A stretch of DNA of 8,482 nucleotides from a bacterium (GTDB taxonomy: Bacteria > Acidobacteriota > Blastocatellia > Pyrinomonadales > Pyrinomonadaceae). The DNA is taken from positions 1 through 8,482 of the forward strand of contig JAQSDP010000029.1 in the NCBI GenBank assembly GCA_029945985.1. Direction: 5' to 3'. Under the pieces are notes generated by a model. It saw only the letters and a list, made by a program, of their open reading frames with translations, ran no database searches and was not told the DNA's origin. A program made the position numbers and the translations under genes. Below, piece by piece: positions 1 to 6,046 of the stretch (positions within the stretch are counted from its first letter, which is position 1; each line of letters opens with the position of its first letter).

Positions 1-2
1 GA

Positions 3-785
3 AGCCTCAGAACTCCTGGCGTCTACTCTCCGTTCGGAGCGGTGAATGCACAGGTTTCTGACGGGAACTCGAGCTACAACGCAATGAACGTGGAGTTGAA
101 GCGGCGGTTCTCGAACAACTTCACATTTCTTGCTAGCTACACTTGGTCACATTCGATAGACGATTCATCTGACTTGCAGACACTTCTGATCCCGCAGGAC
201 GTTCGCAACTTCCGTGCGGAGAAAGCGAATTCGCTTTTCGACCAGCGTCATCGCTTTGTGTTCAGCGGACTCGTTGCCTCGCCCACGAACTGGAGGAACG
301 GCAGCACCTGGCAGAAGATCTTCTCCGAGTTCACCGTCGCTCCTATCATTGAACTCTCGTCGGGCCGACCGTTCAACATCATCACGAACTTCGATGCGAA
401 CAACGATCAATCTTCGCAAACCGACCGCCCGAACGTTCTTTCTGATGGAACCCTGTGCATCCCGGGTACTACTGGTTGCGGGCCGCTCATTGTCAACGGC
501 CAGTTCGCAACCGGAAACCTCGGGCGCAACATGGGCATCACTCATGGCTTCGCTTCGGTAGATATGCGTTTGACCCGTGCGATCCGCTTCGGCGAGCGTT
601 TCCGCATCGATCTGATCGGTGAGGTATTCAACATGTTCAACCGCTTCAACGAGGGTTCGGCGTCGCCGTTCTTTGATGCGGTCAATTCGTTTGGCGAACG
701 GGCCGACAACGGCGCATTCTATAGCCGTCCAACGGCATCGTACGATCCGCGCCAATTCCAGTTTGGAGCTAAGTTCAGCTTCTAA
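3..785 (+). CDS. Oar-like TonB-dependent receptor, C-terminal beta-barrel part (5' end outside window)
   Basis: The frame is open to the left edge, so this is the last 260 residues of a longer protein; the GTG at 42 lies inside the gene and is not the start. The visible part resembles the outer-membrane barrel of Oar-like receptors with N-terminal carboxypeptidase-like repeats and a plug, which are numerous in Acidobacteriota. Recognisable family stretches are DGNSSYNAMNVELKRRF (visible residues about 18-34), the ASYTWSHSIDDSSD strand, and SLFDQRHRFVFSG near residue 78. The chain ends in FQFGAKFSF, alternating aromatic residues with a terminal Phe, as expected of a BAM recognition signal. Such receptors are thought to import bulky ligands such as oligosaccharides or siderophores with TonB energy; the ligand cannot be told from this part. 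It is separated from the next gene by a terminator and is probably not co-transcribed with it. Confidence in the family is good, in the role low. Confidence 0.85.
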   Translation, partial: SLRTPGVYSPFGAVNAQVSDGNSSYNAMNVELKRRFSNNFTFLASYTWSHSIDDSSDLQTLLIPQDVRNFRAEKANSLFDQRHRFVFSGLVASPTNWRNGSTWQKIFSEFTVAPIIELSSGRPFNIITNFDANNDQSSQTDRPNVLSDGTLCIPGTTGCGPLIVNGQFATGNLGRNMGITHGFASVDMRLTRAIRFGERFRIDLIGEVFNMFNRFNEGSASPFFDAVNSFGERADNGAFYSRPTASYDPRQFQFGAKFSF

Positions 786-809
786 AGAACTCTTATACTC
801 CTCCTCGTC

Positions 810-841
810 GGCCGCAAGTTTCATCGCTTGCGGCCTTTTTT
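810..841 (+). terminator. Intrinsic terminator of the receptor gene
   Basis: A perfect 9-bp inverted repeat, GGCCGCAAG (810-818) and CTTGCGGCC (827-835), encloses an 8-base loop and is followed directly by six T (836-841). It lies 24 bases after the receptor stop codon. The T run is only on the + strand side; read on the minus strand the stem is followed by GACGAGG, so it should stop transcription in one direction only. Confidence 0.92.
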
Positions 842-851
842 GATGAGAATC

Positions 852-860
852 TGGGATAAT
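852..860 (+). promoter_or_regulatory. Extended -10 promoter candidate for queG-moaA
   Basis: TGGGATAAT matches the extended -10 form TGnTATAAT with one mismatch in the hexamer (GATAAT, 855-860). It lies just after the terminator, where a new promoter is needed. No good -35 box is seen at normal spacing (832-837 reads GGCCTT), which extended -10 promoters can tolerate. Transcription would begin near 866-868, on or next to the GTG at 867 that fits the protein family best as start, which would give a leaderless mRNA. This rests on one motif and its position. Confidence 0.45.
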
Positions 861-866
861 ATCTTC

Positions 867-1796
867 GTGCAAGGATCGTCAGCACAGATCAAGACTATCG
901 CCGCGGAACTCGGTTTTGCGAAGTGCGGTATCGTTCCCGCCCATAGGCTCAATACCGGAGCCGAGCGACTGCGCGAATGGCTGAATCGTGGCTATCACGG
1001 GGAAATGGGTTGGATGGACCGTCCCGAACATGACCGCGCGGATCCGCGGACGGTGATGCCGCAGGCTCGATCGGTGATCGTCCTTGCAACCAACTATTTC
1101 ACACCACATGTTCATCCAGATGATGCTCCTGCGGGCAAGATCTCACGATATGCGTGGGGCGATGATTACCACGATGTGCTACGGGAGAAGATGAGGCTTC
1201 TGCTCGGCAGGATGAAAGGCGAATGGCCCGAGATCAACGGTCGTATCTGCGTGGATACTGCTCCGATCATGGAAAAGGAATGGGCGGTCGGAGCCGGGCT
1301 CGGATGGATCGGCAAGCATTCGAATCTCATCACAAAGGACGTGGGGTCGTGGGTGTTTCTGAGTGAGTTGCTGCTTGATGTGGAGCTCGAATACGATGAG
1401 AAGATCGTCGAGGATCATTGCGGCACCTGCACCGCCTGTCTTGACTCGTGCCCGACATCCGCGATTGTTGAGCCTTATGTCGTCGATGCTCGCAAGTGTA
1501 TATCGTATGCGACGATCGAGCTCCGCGACGAAAGGCTGCCGGATAAAATTTCGGAGAACCTCAACGGCTGGCTCTACGGCTGCGACATCTGCCAGGAAGT
1601 CTGCCCCTGGAATCGATTTGAGAAACCAACCGAAGAGGCACGATTCGAGCCACGGCAAGGTGAAACGTCACTACCGCTCGATAGAATTGATACAATGGAG
1701 CACGCCGAGTACGTTGAGCGTTTCCGCGGATCCGCGATGAAGCGAACAAAACTTGGGGGGTTGAAGCGAAATGCGAGACACCTTCGAGGCGGATAG
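867..1796 (+). CDS. queG: Epoxyqueuosine reductase QueG
   Basis: QueG is a cytoplasmic cobalamin and iron-sulfur enzyme that reduces epoxyqueuosine to queuosine in the wobble position of GUN-anticodon tRNAs. Numbered from GTG 867 (309 residues), the family signature VDTAPIMEKEWAVGAGLGWIG starts near residue 129 and includes the Asp of VDTAP, the proposed general acid. Two 4Fe-4S motifs follow: CGTCTACLDSCP (Cys 185, 188, 191, 195) with a further Cys 211, and CDICQEVCPWN (Cys 239, 242, 246). The chain stops soon after KRTKLGGLKRNA, so it is the short form without the C-terminal HEAT-repeat region of some homologues. GTG 867 leaves about 15 residues before the conserved LGF, usual for the family. 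ATG 843 is the alternative, adding eight residues, but it touches the terminator T run. Neither start has a clear ribosome site. moaA follows after a short gap, probably on the same transcript. Confidence 0.95.
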   Translation: MQGSSAQIKTIAAELGFAKCGIVPAHRLNTGAERLREWLNRGYHGEMGWMDRPEHDRADPRTVMPQARSVIVLATNYFTPHVHPDDAPAGKISRYAWGDDYHDVLREKMRLLLGRMKGEWPEINGRICVDTAPIMEKEWAVGAGLGWIGKHSNLITKDVGSWVFLSELLLDVELEYDEKIVEDHCGTCTACLDSCPTSAIVEPYVVDARKCISYATIELRDERLPDKISENLNGWLYGCDICQEVCPWNRFEKPTEEARFEPRQGETSLPLDRIDTMEHAEYVERFRGSAMKRTKLGGLKRNARHLRGG

Positions 1797-1811
1797 ATCG
1801 AACTAGTGCGA

Positions 1812-2801
1812 ATGCTGCGAGACTCTTATAATCGGAAAATTTCAGACCTCCGAATATCGCTGACCGATAGGTGCAATTTTCGCTGCTTCTATTGTCTGCC
1901 GAACGGCGAGCCTCCGCTCGCTCGCAAGGAAACGATCCTCACGTTCGAAGAGATCGAACGCGTTGCGCGGATTTTCGTCTCGCTCGGCATAGAGAAGATC
2001 CGCCTTACAGGTGGCGAGCCCTTGATACGTCGAGACGTACCCGGGCTTGTTGAAAAACTGTCAGCGTTGAAGCCTGCGTTGTCCGACATCGCTCTCACCA
2101 CCAACGGCTTCGATCTACCCCGACATGCTGCGGCGTTGAAGTCTTCGGGGCTCGATCGCGTTACGATCAGCCTCGATAGTCTTGATCCAAAAAACTTTGC
2201 TGACATAACCGGAGTCGACGCTCTAGGCAAAGTGCTCGACGCGATCGCTTCCGCACGTGAGTTAAGATTCGACCCGATAAAAATAAACGCTGTCGTCATC
2301 CGCGGACGTAACGATCATGAGGTCGTAGACCTCGCACGGTTTGCGCGAGATAACAACATCTCGATGCGCTTTATAGAGTTCATGCCGCTCGATTCTGGCC
2401 ACGAATGGGATCGGAGCTTGGTAGTGTCCGGCCGGGAGATACGTGAGAAGATCGGGGCCGCATTTCCGCTCGCCCTAATCGAAGCTACCCGCGGCAGTGA
2501 GACCTCCTGGAAATATCGCTTCGCCGACGGTTCGCCCGGCGAGATCGGGATCATTGCCCCCGTGACCGAAATGTTCTGCGGGCAGTGTTCACGGATCCGC
2601 CTCACCGCCGACGGCCAGATCCGAACGTGCCTCTTCTCGACCGACGAACACGATCTCCGCAGCGTGGTCCGCAGCGGTTCTTCAGATGGAGAAGTTGAAG
2701 AGTTCATTCGATCCGTGGTGATGACGAAGGAACCCCGGCATTACATAAACGATAACTCTTTCCAGCCGGCCAGCCGCACGATGAGTTTTATTGGAGGATA
2801 G
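1812..2801 (+). CDS. moaA: GTP 3',8-cyclase MoaA (molybdenum cofactor synthesis)
   Basis: MoaA is a radical SAM enzyme that, with MoaC, turns GTP into cyclic pyranopterin monophosphate, the first step of molybdopterin synthesis in the cytoplasm. From ATG 1812 the protein has 329 residues, the usual length. The radical SAM cluster motif CNFRCFYC gives Cys 21, 25 and 28; the GGEP motif for SAM binding is near residue 67. The C-terminal substrate-side cluster is CGQC followed by Cys 13 residues later (Cys 256, 259, 273). The chain ends in the Gly-Gly tail (MSFIGG) that is required in characterised MoaA, so the gene looks intact. ATG 1812 gives the family-like beginning MLRDSYNRKI; GTG 1806 would add two residues and is also possible. 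The gap behind queG is about 10-15 bases, suggesting co-transcription. No other moa or moe gene is visible. The last 14 bases overlap the converging methyltransferase gene. Confidence 0.96.
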   Translation: MLRDSYNRKISDLRISLTDRCNFRCFYCLPNGEPPLARKETILTFEEIERVARIFVSLGIEKIRLTGGEPLIRRDVPGLVEKLSALKPALSDIALTTNGFDLPRHAAALKSSGLDRVTISLDSLDPKNFADITGVDALGKVLDAIASARELRFDPIKINAVVIRGRNDHEVVDLARFARDNNISMRFIEFMPLDSGHEWDRSLVVSGREIREKIGAAFPLALIEATRGSETSWKYRFADGSPGEIGIIAPVTEMFCGQCSRIRLTADGQIRTCLFSTDEHDLRSVVRSGSSDGEVEEFIRSVVMTKEPRHYINDNSFQPASRTMSFIGG

Positions 2802-3315
2802 GTGTCGAGATCATGGCCACCGACCGGATCGGCTCACTATATTCTTTGAAATTAGAGACTAGAAGAAAATTATTCTTCGCCGAGTTTGCTCGGAAGGCTT
2901 CCTCAAATTCGTCCAGATCATGTTCCGGCGGAGGTTGGTGGAATAAGTAGAATCGGCCAGTCGGTTTGAGGAGTCGACGGATCTCAGCCAGCTCCGCGAC
3001 GGGATCCATCCAGAAAGCATTTATGTTGAAGAGAAAGATCTTGTCGAAATGTGCTGCTCTCAAAATGCCATCTAAGAGGTCTTGGTGAAGGATGTGAGCT
3101 TCGCCTGAAGCTACAAACTCCCAGAAAGACTCGGTTGCTGCCTTGACCATCTTCGCCGAACGGTCGATTGCTGTCAGGTTCCCTGACGAGAGCTTCTCGC
3201 AGATAAGCGGAATCGAATGTCCGTAACCGCACCCAACCTCGAGTATCACATCACCAGGCTGAACGTCTAGAACATCAACGGCCCAGACGTAACGCTTCGG
3301 GATCGTTCGGGACAC
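2788..3315 (-). CDS. Class I SAM-dependent methyltransferase, small, unknown substrate
   Basis: This 175-residue soluble protein has the Rossmann-type methyltransferase fold. Motif I is ILEVGCGYGHS (residues 24-34), the glycine-rich SAM loop. The acidic residue at the end of strand 2 is Asp 51 in LTAIDRS, the adenine-side region is HQDLLDG near 77-83, and strand 4 is KIFLFNINAFW near 92-102. A strand 5 region (RFYLFHQPPP) follows LLKPTG. It is short and carries no recognisable substrate domain, so the acceptor (small molecule, protein or RNA) cannot be named. The GTG start lies one base after the permease stop codon, with a GGAAG ribosome site five bases before it, so translation is probably coupled to the sugar permease. 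A methyltransferase is not a known part of this transporter family. The role in the operon is open, and it may simply be a passenger. Confidence 0.88.
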   Translation of the reverse strand: MSRTIPKRYVWAVDVLDVQPGDVILEVGCGYGHSIPLICEKLSSGNLTAIDRSAKMVKAATESFWEFVASGEAHILHQDLLDGILRAAHFDKIFLFNINAFWMDPVAELAEIRRLLKPTGRFYLFHQPPPEHDLDEFEEAFRANSAKNNFLLVSNFKEYSEPIRSVAMISTPILQ

Positions 3316-3316
3316 G

Positions 3317-4459
3317 TTAGCTTCCGCGGCGGCCGAACATATCGAGGCCGACAGCTATTACCAGAATCGAGCCTTTTATTATGTCCTGCATAAAATCGCG
3401 AACGTTCAGCAGCGACATGCCGTTGTCCAGACTCGCCATGATCAATGCCCCGATGCATGCTCCGAATACAGTGCCGCGGCCGCCCATCAGCGATGCTCCG
3501 CCGATCACACATGCCGCGATCGCATCAAGCTCTTTCAGAACGCCGGCATCGGGGGCCGCACTGCCTACACGGGCCGTAAAGATCAACGCAGCAATACCAG
3601 TAAACGCCCCGAGTAGTGCATACACTTTCAACACCTGAAGTTTGTTGTTGATACCTGATAGGCGTGCCGCATCGGCATTACCTCCAATCGCATAAAGATA
3701 GCGGCCGAAGGTTGTGGAGTTAGTCAGGAAAGCTCCGAACAGCGCAACACCAAGGAGAATGATGACCGGCACAGGAATTCCGCGGTACGAATTCATCACC
3801 CAAATGAATGCGATCACGCCCACAATGGGGATGATGGCCTTGACCATCTCGCCACCGTAATTAGCTTCGCCGAGGCCGTAATCTTTCACCGAGCGAGCGT
3901 TCCGATACGCCATGAACAGGATGAACCCTATTGCGATCGCCGCGATGATCCAACCGCCGGCCGGCAAAATATATTCGTTCCCGATGGCTTTGAACGTATC
4001 GTCGGAAACCGGCACCGTATATCCGCCGAGCAGCCACTTCACGGCGCCTCGCCATGCGAGCAGTCCACCAAGGGTGACAATAAACGCCGGAATGCTCAGA
4101 TATGCGGTCAGAGCTCCTTGAAAAAGCCCGATTAAGATACCAACCACGACAGCAAACACGATCGACGGAACAAGGCCGAACTCGTATGTCGTCATACTCA
4201 GAGCCGCAATACCGCCGGCAAACCCGAGTACCGAGCCGACGGAAAGATCGATGTTGCCGCTGACGATCACCATCAGCATGCCGACCGCAATGATCGCCGT
4301 CACCGACATCTGCGTCGCCAGGTTCGAAAGATTCGTCGGCGTCATGAAGATCGAGCCCGTCGCCCAATGGAAGTACGCCCAGATCAAGGCAAGCACGCCG
4401 ATCATCACGTACGCGCGAAGTGCAGTCGTCGAGATCTTAGATTCTTTAGTTTCGGCCAT
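3317..4459 (-). CDS. xylH: Sugar ABC transporter permease, XylH-like
   Basis: This 380-residue integral inner-membrane protein forms the channel of a CUT2-class monosaccharide importer (BPD_transp_2 family). Hydrophobic segments run from about residue 16 onwards, at least eight to ten in all. The family stretch VSGNIDLSVGSVLGF is at 66-80. The C-terminal half matches XylH closely: YAIGGNADAARLSGIN near 256-271, ELDAIAACVIGGASLMGG near 310-327, then IMASLDNGMSLLNV near 340-353, with IIKGSILVIAVGLDM near the end. A longer stretch between about 150 and 250 includes an additional hydrophobic pair, as in XylH of about 390 residues rather than the shorter RbsC type. Its ATG lies four bases after the ATPase gene stop, so both belong to one operon. 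XylH-like permeases serve xylose, but close relatives serve glucose, galactose or arabinose. The symbol names the family, not a proven substrate. Confidence 0.93.
   Translation of the reverse strand: MAETKESKISTTALRAYVMIGVLALIWAYFHWATGSIFMTPTNLSNLATQMSVTAIIAVGMLMVIVSGNIDLSVGSVLGFAGGIAALSMTTYEFGLVPSIVFAVVVGILIGLFQGALTAYLSIPAFIVTLGGLLAWRGAVKWLLGGYTVPVSDDTFKAIGNEYILPAGGWIIAAIAIGFILFMAYRNARSVKDYGLGEANYGGEMVKAIIPIVGVIAFIWVMNSYRGIPVPVIILLGVALFGAFLTNSTTFGRYLYAIGGNADAARLSGINNKLQVLKVYALLGAFTGIAALIFTARVGSAAPDAGVLKELDAIAACVIGGASLMGGRGTVFGACIGALIMASLDNGMSLLNVRDFMQDIIKGSILVIAVGLDMFGRRGS
3321..3325 (-). promoter_or_regulatory. Ribosome binding site of the methyltransferase gene
   Basis: On the minus strand GGAAG is followed by CTAAC and then the GTG start (3313-3315). 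It lies inside the last codons of the permease gene and overlaps no non-coding DNA. It supports GTG as the true start and fits coupled translation across the one-base gap. Confidence 0.6.
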
Positions 4460-4463
4460 TGTG

Positions 4464-5975
4464 TTAGTGATTTCCTGTCGCCGCCGCCATTACTTTTTCA
4501 GGCGTTGCTTCGCTTCGAACAAACTCGCCGGTCACCCGACCTTCGTGCAGCACCATCACGCGGTCGGAAAGGCCGAGCACTTCCGGAAGTTCAGACGATA
4601 CGAGTACGATCGCCAAGCCCTGCTCGGCCAGCTTGTTGATCTCCGCGTAGATCTCCTGTTTCGCGCCGACGTCAATTCCTCGAGTGGGTTCGTCAAGGAA
4701 CAGGACTTTGGGATTCGTAAGCAGCCATTTTCCAAGGACGACCTTCTGTTGATTGCCGCCCGAAAGCGTTCCAGCAACAGTCAATGGAGAATTCGCCTTA
4801 ACTCGAAGAGACTTCATCGGGCCGTTGGCGGCGATCGTCTCCCGTGTTCGATTCGTCAGGAATGACCCTGAGATTCGTTTGAGCCCTGCGAGGGTCATAT
4901 TGTCGAGGATGGTTTGATCGAGAATGAGCCCAAACCGTTTGCGATCTTCAGTAACGAATCCGATCCCCTCACGAATTGCCGCGGCGGGCGAATCGAGGTT
5001 TACGGTTCGGCCTTCAACGAAGACCTCGCGGGAGTACTTCCCCGGCCAGGCCCCAAAGATCGACATCAACAATTCAGTTCGGCCGGCACCCATCAGTCCC
5101 GCGATCCCGAGTACCTCACCCTTGCGAACATGAAAGCTGACGTGATCGACAACCTTTTTATTTGCGGCGTCAATCGAATACGCCGTGAGATTCTTTACTT
5201 CGAGCACCCTCTCGCCAAAACCGTGATGACATTCGGGGAAGATGTTGCCGACCGAGCGGCCGACCATCAATTCGATGACCTTTTCTTTCGTCAGATCTGC
5301 GGCGTTGTGTGTCCCGATCGTTTTCCCGTCGCGCAAGACGGTGATCCGGTCGCTCATCTCGAAGACCTCGTTGAGCTTGTGCGAAATATAAACCATTCCG
5401 ACGCCGCGTGCTTTAAGATCCCGAAGGATCGCGAACAAGGTCTCGACCTCAGATTCCGTCAGCGCCGCGGTCGGCTCGTCGAGGACGAGGATCTTTGCCT
5501 CTTTCGACAATGCCTTCGCGATCTCGACAAGCTGTTGTTGTCCTATGCCGAGATTTCCGACCTGGACACGCGGATCAATATCTAGATTGAGATCGCGGAG
5601 GAGCTTCGCGGTTCGGTGATACAACTCCGACCAGTTGATGACGCCAAAACTGGAGGGTTCCTTGCCAAGAAAGATATTCTCTCCAACGGTCAACTCCTTC
5701 ACGAGAGAGAGTTCCTGAAAGATTATCGCCACGCCCGCATTCTCCGAATCTCGGATCCCTCGAAACTGATGAACCTCGTCATCGATCAGGATGTCACCTT
5801 CGTACGTTCCCTGCGGGTACACGCCCGAGAGCACCTTCATCAAGGTCGATTTCCCGGCGCCGTTCTCACCAACGAGCGAGTGAAATTCACCGGCTTCGAG
5901 CGTGAAGCTCACGCCGTCCAAGGCACGAACGCCCGGAAATTCCTTGACGATGTCTTTCATCTCAAGTAGCGGCAT
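4464..5975 (-). CDS. xylG: Sugar ABC transporter ATP-binding protein, XylG-like (two ATPase domains)
   Basis: This 503-residue cytoplasmic ATPase powers the neighbouring permease. Domain 1 has Walker A GENGAGKST (36-44), the Q-loop near Gln 87, Walker B ILVLDEP (162-168) and the switch His 199. Domain 2 has GLMGAGRT (293-300) with Arg in place of the Walker A Lys, a full signature LSGGN (404-408), Walker B LFLDEP (425-430) and TRGIDVGAKQEIY. The tandem layout and the VSSELPEVLGLSDRV end are typical of CUT2 ATPases. GTYEGDILIDD and the FRGIRDSE stretch point to the XylG/GguA/MmsA branch, so substrate could be xylose, glucose, galactose or arabinose. The domain 1 signature reads LGIGQ instead of LSGGQ, losing the Ser. 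The start ATG has no clear ribosome site. A 71-base gap separates it from the upstream hydrolase gene. No sugar-binding protein gene is visible beside it. Confidence 0.94.
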   Translation of the reverse strand: MPLLEMKDIVKEFPGVRALDGVSFTLEAGEFHSLVGENGAGKSTLMKVLSGVYPQGTYEGDILIDDEVHQFRGIRDSENAGVAIIFQELSLVKELTVGENIFLGKEPSSFGVINWSELYHRTAKLLRDLNLDIDPRVQVGNLGIGQQQLVEIAKALSKEAKILVLDEPTAALTESEVETLFAILRDLKARGVGMVYISHKLNEVFEMSDRITVLRDGKTIGTHNAADLTKEKVIELMVGRSVGNIFPECHHGFGERVLEVKNLTAYSIDAANKKVVDHVSFHVRKGEVLGIAGLMGAGRTELLMSIFGAWPGKYSREVFVEGRTVNLDSPAAAIREGIGFVTEDRKRFGLILDQTILDNMTLAGLKRISGSFLTNRTRETIAANGPMKSLRVKANSPLTVAGTLSGGNQQKVVLGKWLLTNPKVLFLDEPTRGIDVGAKQEIYAEINKLAEQGLAIVLVSSELPEVLGLSDRVMVLHEGRVTGEFVRSEATPEKVMAAATGNH

Positions 5976-6003
5976 TGTTGTTTAGATCGTCGTAGTTCAA
6001 GAA

Positions 6004-6016
6004 AGCCTTCAAGGCT
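6004..6016 (-). other. 13-base palindrome between the hydrolase and ATPase genes
   Basis: AGCCTT-C-AAGGCT is a perfect inverted repeat in the 71-base gap (5976-6046). As RNA on the minus strand it could fold with a 4-bp AGCC/GGCT stem and a TTGAA loop followed by TTTCTT, at best a weak terminator or RNA-stabilising hairpin. As DNA it could be an operator half-site pair for a sugar regulator ahead of the transporter genes. No convincing promoter was found in the gap. Either reading is tentative. Confidence 0.35.
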
Positions 6017-6046
6017 GAGGTCAGAACAATTTACCACAAGTTTGCT

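Noticed and set aside
42..44. GTG as the start of the receptor protein
   Set aside because: The frame is open to the left edge and the residues before it continue the barrel sequence; it is an internal Val.
794..799. TATACT, a -10-like hexamer before the terminator
   Set aside because: Any transcript from it would run straight into the terminator at 810-841, and no -35 box is seen.
165..872. A 235-codon open frame on the minus strand
   Set aside because: It is antisense to the receptor barrel and crosses the terminator region; the translation is rich in charged residues without any recognisable domain.
1827..1832. Perfect TATAAT hexamer near the start of moaA
   Set aside because: It lies inside the coding region and encodes part of the conserved DSYNR stretch; a promoter here would miss the start codon.
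4251..4865. A 204-codon open frame on the + strand
   Set aside because: It is antisense across the junction of the XylG and XylH genes, both of which are clearly real.
4914..5585. A 223-codon open frame on the + strand
   Set aside because: It is fully antisense to the well-supported XylG gene, has no family-like motif and no ribosome site, and its openness follows from the codon bias of the real gene.
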